A stretch of 23,405 bases of DNA from positions 1-23,405 of the IMG/VR virus record IMGVR_UViG_3300000318_000010; one strand, written 5' to 3'. Below are positions 1-7,459 of this stretch, piece by piece. The notes under the pieces are model-generated. The model was not told where the DNA came from. It saw only the letters and a program-made list of their open reading frames with translations, and did no database searches. This stretch comes from a virus. The number at the start of each line of letters is the position of its first letter. Positions within the stretch are counted from its first letter, which is position 1. The position numbers and the translations under genes are program-made.

Positions 1-579
1 CCCAGCCGATACTGCCCAGCGGTCCCGCTCGTCGCCGATGACATACCGGATAGGCTTGGACGCAAGAGCGTGGGCCTCAGTAGAACCGCACAAAGTGAGG
101 ATACCACCCGGATAGGTTTTTTGCAAAATTGTATTGTTGCTATCCCGGCTCTTAGGATCAGCGACCTTCTTGTGCAGTGCGGGGCAGTCGCGAATCATCG
201 GTGCAATACGCAGCTTGGAATATTCCCTGGCGTCAATAGTAGTGGGGTGGATGAACAGGATGCTGCTCGGATCCTCGTCGATGATGTATCCGATTATGAT
301 ATTCTCAAACGTTGACTTGCCGATCTGTGATGATGAAACAAAGACAATACGGCGCACTTTGGGATCGGTAAAAGCATCCAGCAGCTCGCGGAGGTAGGGT
401 GTTCGGTCCGCTCTCCACAGCCCGATTTCAGCACTGCTTTCACTCGATAGCCTGTGCTTGGCTTCCGCCCACTCAGTTGCGGTCAGATCATTCGGCGGAA
501 CCATGCCGGCCAGGGGCTTTTTAATGGCAACATTCAGCCGGAGCACATCGTTTTTACTCGTCATCCCCTTCACGTCCAT
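1..579 (-). CDS. Phage terminase large subunit, GpA-like (partial, C-terminus outside window)
   Basis: ATPase/nuclease motor that cuts concatemeric phage DNA and drives it into the prohead. The visible 193 codons contain a Walker A-like stretch VSSSQIGKST at residues 81-90 and a Walker B-type stretch VIGDERDRW at 180-188 (acidic pair D183-E184). This is the layout of the lambda gpA family ATPase domain. The reading frame runs off the left edge, so the nuclease domain is not seen. The most upstream in-frame ATG (579) directly follows a stop and has a weak GGGG ribosome site; an ATG at 564 is a possible alternative, but its AAGGGG lies too close. The gene overlaps the end of the small terminase gene. 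A gpA-type motor paired with a Nu1-type small subunit suggests a cos-packaging phage (inference). Confidence 0.9.
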   Translation of the reverse strand, partial: MDVKGMTSKNDVLRLNVAIKKPLAGMVPPNDLTATEWAEAKHRLSSESSAEIGLWRADRTPYLRELLDAFTDPKVRRIVFVSSSQIGKSTFENIIIGYIIDEDPSSILFIHPTTIDAREYSKLRIAPMIRDCPALHKKVADPKSRDSNNTILQKTYPGGILTLCGSTEAHALASKPIRYVIGDERDRWAVSAG

Positions 580-1114
580 TCATCATACCCCAGTTCTGTC
601 GCTCGCGGACGCGTTCCTCGTATTTTTTCGGGTCGTATTTGTAATTTGCCAATTCGCCCATGACCTTGTATACTTCTTTTCGGATGATATTAGCCGCCTC
701 CGATGTCAAGGACACATCCGTCACATCCACGGCCAGCCTGCCGGGCAACGCCATCAGCACCCCGCGCATGGTATAAATCAGATCCTCAGTCATGGCGGCT
801 ACGTCTTCGGAGCGATGCATTTTGCCCTGGAGCTCCTGCGCTTCCATGACAGCTACTATCGCTTTTGCTTTTTTTATTTCAATTTCGGCAGTTTCACGTT
901 GCCGGTCAGGTTCGGTCGCCTCCTTGGTTATAAGTCCTATATATCTCTCAATAGATTTTGTAAGAGAGTATTTTCCTTTTTGGACAGGCTCAAAAATACC
1001 GTCCTGCACAAGCTGCTGTATCCTTCTAGTAGTCAATCCAAGGACAATTGCCAGCTCCTTTGCACAGACAACAGTGTCGAGCGTGATTTGCGCATTGTTT
1101 CTTTGCTTTTCCAA
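554..1114 (-). CDS. Phage terminase small subunit, Nu1-like
   Basis: DNA-recognition subunit of the packaging motor. The first 60 residues (CAKELAIVLGLTTRRIQQLV, then a GKYSLTKSIERYI segment) read as a winged helix-turn-helix like that of lambda Nu1. Residues 70-130 are helical and charged, as expected for the oligomerisation part. About 186 aa is normal for the family. Two TTG codons are adjacent; the one at 1114 is 7 nt from AGGAGG (1122-1127) while the one at 1117 is only 4 nt away, so 1114 is preferred. It is the first gene of the late operon, its 3' end overlaps the large terminase gene, and the 5' side holds the possible cos region. Confidence 0.85.
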   Translation of the reverse strand: MEKQRNNAQITLDTVVCAKELAIVLGLTTRRIQQLVQDGIFEPVQKGKYSLTKSIERYIGLITKEATEPDRQRETAEIEIKKAKAIVAVMEAQELQGKMHRSEDVAAMTEDLIYTMRGVLMALPGRLAVDVTDVSLTSEAANIIRKEVYKVMGELANYKYDPKKYEERVRERQNWGMMNGREGDDE

Positions 1115-1117
1115 CAA

Positions 1118-1301
1118 AAGCCCTCCTTTGCGTAACGAAATGACTAAAAAAATTTTTCACTAACTGAGCGAAATTTGGGGTCGGCGAGCCCGCAAGGCTT
1201 GCCACCACCCCGTCACAGTACCTTTATTTTCCAGAATTATATGCTGTTGCAACTCTCTATTAGTTCGGTTGTCCCCTTACAGAAATGGATTCAATACACA
1301 A
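1118..1301. other. Non-coding region upstream of terminase genes, possible cos/pac region
   Basis: No convincing gene in this stretch, which with the two terminators to its right makes a 355-bp gap. Read on the minus strand, 1170-1215 can fold as a GC-rich nested hairpin: GGGGT pairs with ACCCC, GGC with GCC, and AGCC with GGCT around a small loop. The position just upstream of a Nu1/gpA-type terminase pair is where cos or pac sites usually lie. That assignment is inferred from position only; no cohesive-end sequence can be recognised by eye. Confidence 0.35.
1236..1241 (-). promoter_or_regulatory. Candidate late promoter -10 box (TATAAT)
   Basis: A perfect TATAAT on the minus strand lies about 120 bp upstream of the small terminase start and downstream of two terminators. 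The hexamer 17 bp upstream (ACTAAT) is a poor -35. A good -10 with no -35 is what is expected of a promoter that needs an activator, and the neighbouring gene (1473-1904) encodes an ArpU/DUF1492-like late regulator. The sequence shows only the hexamer; activator dependence is inference. Confidence 0.4.
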
Positions 1302-1322
1302 ATAGAAAGAGCCCGAAGACTC
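1302..1322 (-). terminator. Intrinsic terminator with UUCG loop
   Basis: On the minus strand GAGTC-TTCG-GGCTC forms a 5-bp stem (one G-U pair) closed by a stable UUCG tetraloop, followed by TTTCTATTTG. It is the second of two terminators downstream of the late regulator gene and separates it from the terminase operon. Confidence 0.6.
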
Positions 1323-1380
1323 AATTTGTTTTATTACTTTCTTTGTATACCTTGCATACGATTTAATTGTAAGATTCCGA

Positions 1381-1413
1381 CAAACAAAAACCGCCTCAGT
1401 TTCCCGAAGCGGT
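1381..1413 (-). terminator. Intrinsic terminator after the late regulator gene
   Basis: On the minus strand ACCGCTTC and GAGGCGGT pair (8 bp, one G-U) around the loop GGGAAACT and run into TTTTTGTTTG. It sits about 60 bp after the stop of the gene at 1473-1904 and probably ends the early/middle transcript. Confidence 0.75.
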
Positions 1414-1472
1414 CATTTATATTTCTTCACTTTAATAATAACACAGATAAACCATGACAAACAATGACAGTT

Positions 1473-1904
1473 TTATTTTTTCTCAAACCAGCTTTTATAC
1501 TTCCTATGTGCTGTACGCTGATTTATACCTGTTTCATCCTCAATCTGTTCCCATGTAAGGCCGTTTATGAACCGACACTGAAGGATCAATCTGGTTTCAC
1601 TATCCGGTATTGTAGCTATGTACTCCTGTGCTTCTGTCATCTTGTCCATCAGTTCTTTTATCCGTCGTTTAATGTTACTACGAAGCCTGTTTACCTGCTT
1701 GTCATAACCATCTACGTCAATCCCTGATATCTTGATTACATGCTGTACGTAGGGGAACAATGGCATTGAACCGGTCACAGAATCAGATGTCGTATCAACT
1801 TCAATTCGGTATTCTGCTTCTCGCAGTTGCTTCTTCAAATTTTCTATTTCCTTGCTGTAAAATTTCAACTGCGACAATTCTTGTATATTCACCGTAACCC
1901 TCAC
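1473..1904 (-). CDS. Late transcription regulator, ArpU/DUF1492-like (sigma-70 region 4-like HTH)
   Basis: Probable activator of the late (packaging and structural) operon. The C-terminal 45 residues, ETRLILQCRFINGLTWEQI followed by TGINQRTAHRKYKSW, read like a sigma region 4 helix-turn-helix, as in DUF1492, RinA and ArpU-type phage proteins. The N-terminal 100 residues are helical and charged (likely coiled coil at 15-35 and 65-95). Length 143 aa fits the family. The start is uncertain: GTG at 1904 has GAGAGGG almost abutting it, whereas GTG at 1892 follows GAGGG at normal spacing. Position between the replication block and the terminase operon, with two terminators behind it and a -35-less TATAAT further on, is the classical place for this regulator. 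Confidence 0.8.
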   Translation of the reverse strand: MRVTVNIQELSQLKFYSKEIENLKKQLREAEYRIEVDTTSDSVTGSMPLFPYVQHVIKISGIDVDGYDKQVNRLRSNIKRRIKELMDKMTEAQEYIATIPDSETRLILQCRFINGLTWEQIEDETGINQRTAHRKYKSWFEKK

Positions 1905-1990
1905 ACCCTCTCTGCATAATCCCTGATGTGTTCTTTCTTCATTAGTGCCTCACCTCACAAATGTTGATATCTGTTCATACTGCCCTTCTA

Positions 1991-2024
1991 TTGCGAATTT
2001 ACAATTTCTGCATTAAACTATAAG
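1991..2024 (+). promoter_or_regulatory. Weak candidate promoter for the plus-strand membrane protein
   Basis: Two overlapping readings are possible: TTGCGA, 17 bp, TAAACT; or TTTACA, 15 bp, TATAAG. Neither is close to consensus with ideal spacing. A promoter is needed here because the following gene is opposite to all neighbours, so one of these is likely. Confidence 0.3.
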
Positions 2025-2062
2025 TAAATCTCTTACTACTAACTTTATTTAGGAGGATTCAT

Positions 2063-2266
2063 TTGAACAAACCATTCAATTCAAATCGTTGGTATATTTC
2101 AGGTTATCTGATAATTTGTCTATCCTTGGTTCTAGCTTTTATATACGCCGCTCACAATGACCTCAATAGAAAAGATGGTAAACTCTTAATAGCAGTTGTT
2201 GGTTTAATTGCTATAATAGTTTTTTGTTTAGTGGATCAAATTCGCAAAAAGGTTCAGCATAATTGA
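2063..2266 (+). CDS. Small two-helix membrane protein (probable moron)
   Basis: Unknown function. The 67-aa product has two hydrophobic segments, about residues 10-29 (YISGYLIICLSLVLAFIYAA) and 42-59 (LLIAVVGLIAIIVFCLVD), joined by a short charged loop, and a basic C-terminus; both ends are probably cytoplasmic. The TTG start is supported by AGGAGG six bases upstream. It lies alone on the plus strand between two minus-strand phage genes and its composition is more AT-rich than its surroundings. These are features of a moron, a gene carried by a prophage and expressed independently of the lytic programme. Superinfection exclusion is a common role for small prophage membrane proteins, but nothing here proves it. 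Confidence 0.75.
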   Translation: MNKPFNSNRWYISGYLIICLSLVLAFIYAAHNDLNRKDGKLLIAVVGLIAIIVFCLVDQIRKKVQHN

Positions 2267-2292
2267 TAATTCACATTTTTATTTTTGCGTAA

Positions 2293-3096
2293 TCACGCAG
2301 TCTCCTTCGCCCTGATAATCCGCTCAAGATACCATCTGGCCTTCTTCAGGTCCTCAATCCCACCCTTAAGCCTGCACCTTGATACGTACTGCAGCACAAC
2401 GCCTTTACAGAAGCCTTCAAACTCCTCAGGGGTAAGCTTCTCCTGGATGAAGTCCATAACCTCAATCTTTCCGGTAGTGTAATGAGCCGGATGATTCACG
2501 GTATCCGGAATCAGTTCCAGCATTTCATCAACTTCCTTGCTGGCATTCAGGCAGATCTTCTCGACACTGTCATTGACGCTCTCGTTAATAGCTACGCTGA
2601 CCTCTTTGGCAATCTCCTTGATGTCCGGGTATTCCTCAATTTCGATGAATTCTAAGCTACCTGATGATACCTGATCTGGATGATCTTCGTGGCTGTTTAT
2701 AGCCGATATTGCATCAGCATCAACACTTGTCAGGTTAGTTTGTATAACTACATCCTCCTCTGATACGGACGTGATTTCATCCTGCAGCTGCCTTTTAATT
2801 TTTTTCACGTATATCTGATTTGAAGCCTGTTTGTCTGTCAGCTTAAATTCCTTTGCGACAGCTTTCACACCTTCGATATTGGTCCCGTGTTCCCTGCAAA
2901 TCTCTAACATTCTGTTTACATCAACGTTCAACGCTGTTGTCATATCCTCGACCTCCATTTTTTCGGCAATGCCGTATTTTCGTTTTTCCTCATCACTCAT
3001 TTTCCTGACAGTCACCGGACCTGGTCCGCGATCCTGACGACCGTCCGGATCTATCTTCCATCCGAAATTCGGTATGTATGGATTATCCAGGCTCAT
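2293..3096 (-). CDS. DUF3310-domain phage protein
   Basis: The C-terminal 68 residues (about 200-267) match the DUF3310 pattern: VNHPAHYTTGKIEVMDFI, then a helical part with FCKGVVLQYVSRCRLKGG and LKKARWYLERII. DUF3310 proteins are common in phage genomes near replication genes; their function is not established. The N-terminus (NPYIPNFGWKIDPDG) and a region at about 65-100 with a possible helix-turn-helix (VKAVAKEFKLTDKQASNQIY) precede an acidic linker. The ATG at 3096 follows GGAGGTGG with good spacing and lies one base after the stop of the helicase gene, so an upstream in-frame ATG is not preferred. It is the last gene of the replication block. Confidence 0.75.
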   Translation of the reverse strand: MSLDNPYIPNFGWKIDPDGRQDRGPGPVTVRKMSDEEKRKYGIAEKMEVEDMTTALNVDVNRMLEICREHGTNIEGVKAVAKEFKLTDKQASNQIYVKKIKRQLQDEITSVSEEDVVIQTNLTSVDADAISAINSHEDHPDQVSSGSLEFIEIEEYPDIKEIAKEVSVAINESVNDSVEKICLNASKEVDEMLELIPDTVNHPAHYTTGKIEVMDFIQEKLTPEEFEGFCKGVVLQYVSRCRLKGGIEDLKKARWYLERIIRAKETA

Positions 3097-3097
3097 C

Positions 3098-4477
3098 TTA
3101 AGCCACCTCCCGGGTGTACTTCTCAATCCTTGCTTTCAGTGCCAACATCAGTTTATCCTGCGTTGCGCCTTTATCCTCCAATGCTGCGACCACATCTTCA
3201 TCAACTCCGCCTTCGACAACAAGCCTGTGAATAATAACCTTCTCCAACTGGCCCTGCCGATCAAGCCTTTTATTCGCCTGCAGATACAGCTCCAACGACC
3301 AGGGAAGTCCAAACCAAATAACATGATGTCCTCCCTGCTGCAGGTTAAGCCCGTAAGCTGCTGATGCAGGGTGTGCAAGAAGGATGTCGACTTTATGGTT
3401 ATTCCAATCATCCTCATCCTGTGGACCTTTCAATTCCCGAACTCTCAGACCTGAACCTTCAAGGGCCTTCTTGATCCTGATAAGATCATGCTGGAAATTA
3501 TAAAACACCAAAGCTGATTGTCCGTTCAGCCCTTCCACCAGCTCCATGAAGGCTTCTATTTTGCAATCATGGATGTGGACAACGTTGCGGTCCTCGTCGT
3601 ATACAGCCCCGTTGCACAGCTGCAGTAGCTTGTTTGTCAGGACAGCTGCTGATCCCGCATCAATTGTGTTTTCGTCCACCTCCAGAAGCATTTCGCGTTC
3701 CAGCTTGTCGTAAGCTGCCTTTGCCTTGCTGTCAAGAAGTACCGGCACAGTAACCGTAATGCAGTCAGGTAGATCCAAGTAATCCTTTGCTGACATACTG
3801 ACGCATATATCACCGATCAGTTGCTGAATGACTTCATCGGCTCCGGGCTTTGGCGCGTAGCTGAAAATATGATCCCGATCCCGTTGATCCGGCTCGAAAT
3901 ACCGTTCCCGAAAGTGTGTTATTTTCGTCCCCAGCCTTTTACCCTCATCCAGGAGATACACCTGGGCCCATAGGTCAAGCAGTCCATTTGGCGCCGGCGT
4001 ACCGGTCAGGCCGACAAAACGGGATATATACTTCCGTACCCAGGTCAAAGCTTTGAATCGTTTCGCCTGATGATTTTTAAAGCTGCTGAACTCATCCACG
4101 ATGACCATATCAAACGGCCAGCTGTTCCGAAAATACTCAACCAACCACGGTACGTTTTCCCTGTTGATCACATACACATCGCCCGGCGTGTTCAGCGCCC
4201 TGATCCGCTTGGCTGCAGTCCCTAATACCGTGATCACCCGCAGCATGTGAAGGTGGTCCCACTTCGCTGCCTCTTTGCTCCAGGTGGCTTCAGCAACCTT
4301 TTTCGGCGCGATCACCAACACCTTACTGATCAGGAAGCGGTTATACTTGAGGTCATTGACTGCGGTCAGTGCGATGACTGTCTTCCCGAGTCCCATATCC
4401 AGAAAAAGACCTAACGCCTCATCGACAAGCAGCCGGTTAATGTTATATTTCTGATATGCGTGTGGTATGTATTTCAT
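3098..4477 (-). CDS. SNF2-like superfamily 2 DNA helicase
   Basis: ATP-dependent DNA helicase/translocase, about 459 aa. Motifs in order: Walker A DMGLGKT (27-33), motif Ia VLVIAPKK (53-60), DEFS motif II (128-131), LTGTPAPN (157-164), and motif VI QANKRLDRQGQ (400-410). The family is the compact phage SNF2-type helicase that is normally encoded next to a VRR-NUC nuclease and a VapE-type primase, as here. The ATG at 4477 overlaps the upstream stop as ATGA, indicating translational coupling; a TTG 21 bases upstream has no ribosome site. It probably acts with the nuclease and polymerase in phage DNA replication or recombination. Confidence 0.9.
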   Translation of the reverse strand: MKYIPHAYQKYNINRLLVDEALGLFLDMGLGKTVIALTAVNDLKYNRFLISKVLVIAPKKVAEATWSKEAAKWDHLHMLRVITVLGTAAKRIRALNTPGDVYVINRENVPWLVEYFRNSWPFDMVIVDEFSSFKNHQAKRFKALTWVRKYISRFVGLTGTPAPNGLLDLWAQVYLLDEGKRLGTKITHFRERYFEPDQRDRDHIFSYAPKPGADEVIQQLIGDICVSMSAKDYLDLPDCITVTVPVLLDSKAKAAYDKLEREMLLEVDENTIDAGSAAVLTNKLLQLCNGAVYDEDRNVVHIHDCKIEAFMELVEGLNGQSALVFYNFQHDLIRIKKALEGSGLRVRELKGPQDEDDWNNHKVDILLAHPASAAYGLNLQQGGHHVIWFGLPWSLELYLQANKRLDRQGQLEKVIIHRLVVEGGVDEDVVAALEDKGATQDKLMLALKARIEKYTREVA

Positions 4478-4767
4478 GCTTTTATCAGTCCTTTGCAAAC
4501 TGTGATTATTTGGTCGACTTTTTCCTTGCTGTCGATATCCGCAAATACCCGGGACCCTCTTTTCATGAAATCGTTCTGCTGTTTTATCTGTAAGGGCGTC
4601 GACTTTTTCCCTGTGGCTTTTGTTTCAACAAAAACATACTTGTCCCCGGGTAAGCATATCAACCTGTCTGGCACCCCTGCATTTCCTGGCGAAACGAATT
4701 TATAAGCTTTCCCGCCTATGGCTTTAACCTGGTCCCTGAGGTATCCCTCTATCACGTTTTCTCTCAT
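4474..4767 (-). CDS. VRR-NUC domain nuclease
   Basis: Small PD-(D/E)XK-type nuclease of the VRR-NUC family, about 97 aa. The catalytic pattern is visible: SPGNAGVPDRL (residues 26-36, acidic D34) followed by YVFVETKATG (44-53) with the E48-x-K50 pair, and then Q60/Q63 in the next helix. Stand-alone VRR-NUC proteins in phages may act on branched DNA such as Holliday junctions; the exact substrate here is unknown. The ATG at 4767 puts the N-terminus at the usual family position; an in-frame ATG at 4800 would add 11 residues. The stop overlaps the helicase start (ATGA). Confidence 0.88.
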   Translation of the reverse strand: MRENVIEGYLRDQVKAIGGKAYKFVSPGNAGVPDRLICLPGDKYVFVETKATGKKSTPLQIKQQNDFMKRGSRVFADIDSKEKVDQIITVCKGLIKA

Positions 4768-4800
4768 GTTATTCTCAGCTCCCTTTCCTTTGCGATACAT

Positions 4801-4905
4801 TGAAACGTCTCTCGCGTATATGTATATACATCAGGCACATTAGGCGCATAAGGTGTATACACATATGCCTAATTTCTCTAATTTATATATTCATATAGAA
4901 ATCAA
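4801..4905. other. AT-rich segment beside the repeat cluster (possible DNA unwinding element)
   Basis: Non-coding. It contains the near-palindrome GTATATGTATATAC and the related, closely spaced runs AGGCACATTAGGCGCATAAGG, then a nearly pure A/T stretch at about 4868-4904. Such an AT-rich block next to short repeats is the usual architecture of an iteron-type origin, but function is inferred only from composition. Confidence 0.35.
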
Positions 4906-5048
4906 TGTTTCAATGTTTCAGTGACCTTCTACACCGCTATTCCCTAAGCTTAAAGGGTGATACATTTAATGTTTCAGCAATGTTTCAATGTTTCACTTAC
5001 TGAAACATTCAAATTCAATGTTTCAGTGAATGTTTCAGCAATGTTTCA
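4906..5048. repeat. TGTTTCA repeat cluster (candidate replication origin)
   Basis: Eight direct copies of TGTTTCA begin at 4906, 4914, 4970, 4981, 4989, 5019, 5031 and 5042, usually as AATGTTTCA, and one inverted copy lies at 5001-5007. The inverted copy and the copy at 5019 form a perfect inverted repeat with 10-bp arms (CTGAAACATT at 5000-5009, AATGTTTCAG at 5017-5026) and a 7-bp spacer. The last copy overlaps the stop codon of the primase gene. The array lies between the primase/helicase gene and the VRR-NUC gene with no reading frame through it. Iterons that bind the phage initiator are the leading explanation; a regulator binding array is the alternative. Confidence 0.8.
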
Positions 5049-7439
5049 CCTTTCAAACCCTCTTTGGTATCCGCAATACCCAAATCGCGCACCATTCCTT
5101 TGTCGTTTCCAGCCTGGTATCATTGAGATTATGCCGTTTATCTCTGCAGCATCTGAATATTTCATAAACTTCGGATCACCATTAAAGCATTCGCACCACA
5201 CCTCCAAGGCACATACGCGATCCCGCTCGACCAGCCTGGCGGTCCCTTCCACCATTCCGCCGCTCCAGTACATACGGCGCCGGTCCATCGGCCACTTCGC
5301 CCAATCCTCCGGAACTGGTTTTTCAATGAACTCACGGATGAAGCCTTCACGTGCACTTCGTTCCCTATGTGTCTCCTGCTCCGCCTGTGCAGCTGCTTCG
5401 ATATCTCCCGAGAGGTACAAGGGTTCGCCCAGCTGCCAGCGCGCATATGCTTCGGCCCACAGTTGGCCAACCTCATCGTTGAGATCCCGGAACACATTCT
5501 TTATTGGTTGTTGTACTGCAAGGTCTACCGGCCAGAAGCGGCGGTTGCCTGTTTTATCCCTGAGGTATTCACCGTTATTGGACGTTCCGAAGAAAATGCA
5601 CCGGCGCGGATGCCGTTCCGTACGTCGGCCATACGCAGCGCGGAAGATATCATCCAACTGGCTGAGGAATTGCTTGATCCGTCCGATTTCTGACCGGTTG
5701 AACGCTTCCAGCTCTCCGACCTCAATGATCCATACGCCCTGTACCTGTTCCGATGCCTCTTTCCCTTCAAAGGTTTTCAGGCTGTCTGAGAACCACGCAC
5801 GACCCATTTTATTCAGCAGAGTACTTTTACCGAGTCCCTGAGGTCCTGTGAGTATCGGCATATTGTCAAACTTGCATCCGGGAGTCATAGCCCTGGCCAC
5901 AGCTGCAGTGAATATCTTTCGGGTTACCGAGCGGATGTAAGGTGTATCTGCAGCACCAAGGTAATCGATGAACAATGTGTCCAGCCGTGGGAGTTCATCC
6001 CACTCGAGACTCATCAGGTATTCCTTGACCTCATTGAATGCATGCTTGCGGCCACACAGCGCCACAGCGTCGAAGATTCTGTCCTTTCCCGATATTCCAT
6101 AGGTGTGTTCCATGTAATGCCTCAGGCCTGCATCGTCGACGTCGCCCCAGTCTCTCCGGATGTTTCGCTGATCCCACGGAAGAGCTCCGAGCACAAGTCC
6201 CCTGTTGGCGAACTCATCGAAGGCGATCTTTCCTTTTATAAGGGGATCATTCTCGAGTACAATCAGGATATTGTCCGTCGTTTTTGCAGGCGTTCCTGTG
6301 GTTGCACTGACCGCCAGCTTGCTGATCCAGTTCGCGTTATCATCCGGAGGCGTTGCGAACTCCTGTGTGGCCTTCTCGTATCGTTCCTGGTTAAGCAGCG
6401 CGGCCACATAGCTGTCAGATACTGCGAGCTCGCACATAGCTGTATAAGACGGGAGCTTGTTCGTTGGTGTCTCGGGCTTGGCATCATCGTCCAGGTTGCT
6501 GAACCGGTGGAGGCGGACCAAGTCGAATGCGTTACACAATTTGCCTCCGGCAGGATCCGTTGCATGATGAGAAAACAGAAAATTGCCGTTATCGTATATG
6601 ACCGCACCGCCGACCGTGCTGCCGCCGGTGAACGTGAAGCGGTTTTCACCATCATCGCAAGGGATGTAAACACCCAGAAGGAAGGCATCCATTGCGCGGT
6701 AAATATCATAGGTTTTGCAAAAGGCTCCGACAATGCCGGTCTTTGCAATAGGGTCGCCCTGCTTTGCTGCAAGCTTGACATGTGTCTGTTGAGCTCCAGG
6801 AACCTCCGGCCACTCTGCTACGTTTCTCCAGTTGGCATACATGCCAAGCAAACCGTCAACATCCAGGAAAGGCTTATCGCCATATTGGAAGATATACTGA
6901 CTGTCGGCGCAGCAGCTGGGCCAGTACATGAGGCGGGAAGTTTCAAACGTTGTCGGATCGCAGAGGTCGATGCCTATGATACTTGCCAGTTTTCTAGATA
7001 CAGCTTCGCACTCATCAGGTGAAGCTGTTTTATTTAGAGGGAAAAGAGCTCGCAATCGCGGTTTCCCTGTCTCATGTTTTCTGGTAGAGTAAACAGCGTA
7101 ACCGCAACCAAGTGCATCGATACGTCGTAATACATCCTGTGTGCCTCCTGGTTGGATGTTATCAAGATCAAGGGTCACTACATCACGGCCTATGACATTG
7201 TTTCCTTTTCGCCTATTAGCTACTAGCATACCGGCAACATAGCCGCCAACATCCTTCAGATCATCCTGCTTGCTTTTAGGAAAACTCAGATAGTCTCTAA
7301 GGGTTTCAGTACTTCTAACTGGTGTTTCGAATCGGCCCCAAAATTCAGATATAAATATATTTTGAGGCGGCCATCTTGTGGCTTTTCGACTACCAGCCGT
7401 AGATATTGTTATTTTTCTATCGTAATTTAGGAAAATCAA
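5046..7439 (-). CDS. VapE-family primase/helicase
   Basis: Replication protein of 797 aa with two parts. The N-terminal part looks like an archaeo-eukaryotic-type primase: VVTLDLDN (D91, D93), then YSTRKH (117-122) and KPRLR (126-130). The C-terminal part is the virulence-associated E helicase domain: Walker A GPQGLGKST near residue 535, a Walker B-type stretch GVWIIEVGELE, and the signature GTSNNGEYLRD followed by TGNRRFWPV. The TTG start has GGAGGA seven bases upstream. It is probably the phage initiator/replicative helicase, and the repeat cluster directly behind it is a natural target. Size and domain order are normal for phage VapE proteins. Confidence 0.9.
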   Translation of the reverse strand: MIFLNYDRKITISTAGSRKATRWPPQNIFISEFWGRFETPVRSTETLRDYLSFPKSKQDDLKDVGGYVAGMLVANRRKGNNVIGRDVVTLDLDNIQPGGTQDVLRRIDALGCGYAVYSTRKHETGKPRLRALFPLNKTASPDECEAVSRKLASIIGIDLCDPTTFETSRLMYWPSCCADSQYIFQYGDKPFLDVDGLLGMYANWRNVAEWPEVPGAQQTHVKLAAKQGDPIAKTGIVGAFCKTYDIYRAMDAFLLGVYIPCDDGENRFTFTGGSTVGGAVIYDNGNFLFSHHATDPAGGKLCNAFDLVRLHRFSNLDDDAKPETPTNKLPSYTAMCELAVSDSYVAALLNQERYEKATQEFATPPDDNANWISKLAVSATTGTPAKTTDNILIVLENDPLIKGKIAFDEFANRGLVLGALPWDQRNIRRDWGDVDDAGLRHYMEHTYGISGKDRIFDAVALCGRKHAFNEVKEYLMSLEWDELPRLDTLFIDYLGAADTPYIRSVTRKIFTAAVARAMTPGCKFDNMPILTGPQGLGKSTLLNKMGRAWFSDSLKTFEGKEASEQVQGVWIIEVGELEAFNRSEIGRIKQFLSQLDDIFRAAYGRRTERHPRRCIFFGTSNNGEYLRDKTGNRRFWPVDLAVQQPIKNVFRDLNDEVGQLWAEAYARWQLGEPLYLSGDIEAAAQAEQETHRERSAREGFIREFIEKPVPEDWAKWPMDRRRMYWSGGMVEGTARLVERDRVCALEVWCECFNGDPKFMKYSDAAEINGIISMIPGWKRQRNGARFGYCGYQRGFER

Positions 7440-7459
7440 GGTTAAGTCCTCCCCCTTGG

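Noticed and set aside
1166-1188. Resemblance of AGCGAAATTTGGGGTCGG to 23209-23228 in the bacterial flank
   Set aside because: About 20 bp with two indels and AT-rich content; chance is likely, and no larger shared context is seen.
2286-2299. Hairpin TGCGT-AATC-ACGCA as a terminator for the plus-strand membrane protein
   Set aside because: The T-run precedes rather than follows the stem on the plus strand, and the minus strand has A residues after it.
4906-5048. CRISPR array
   Set aside because: Repeats are 7-9 bp with irregular 1- to 50-bp gaps and one inverted copy; no uniform repeat/spacer structure and no cas genes (the DUF2800 Cas4-like gene is a phage recombination nuclease).
4957-5841. 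Long plus-strand open frame
   Set aside because: It is the complement of the VapE-type primase gene and the repeat array, with low-complexity translation and no ribosome site.
6042-7022. 326-codon plus-strand open frame
   Set aside because: Lies wholly opposite the primase part of the 797-aa gene, whose motifs are clear; no family features in the plus frame.
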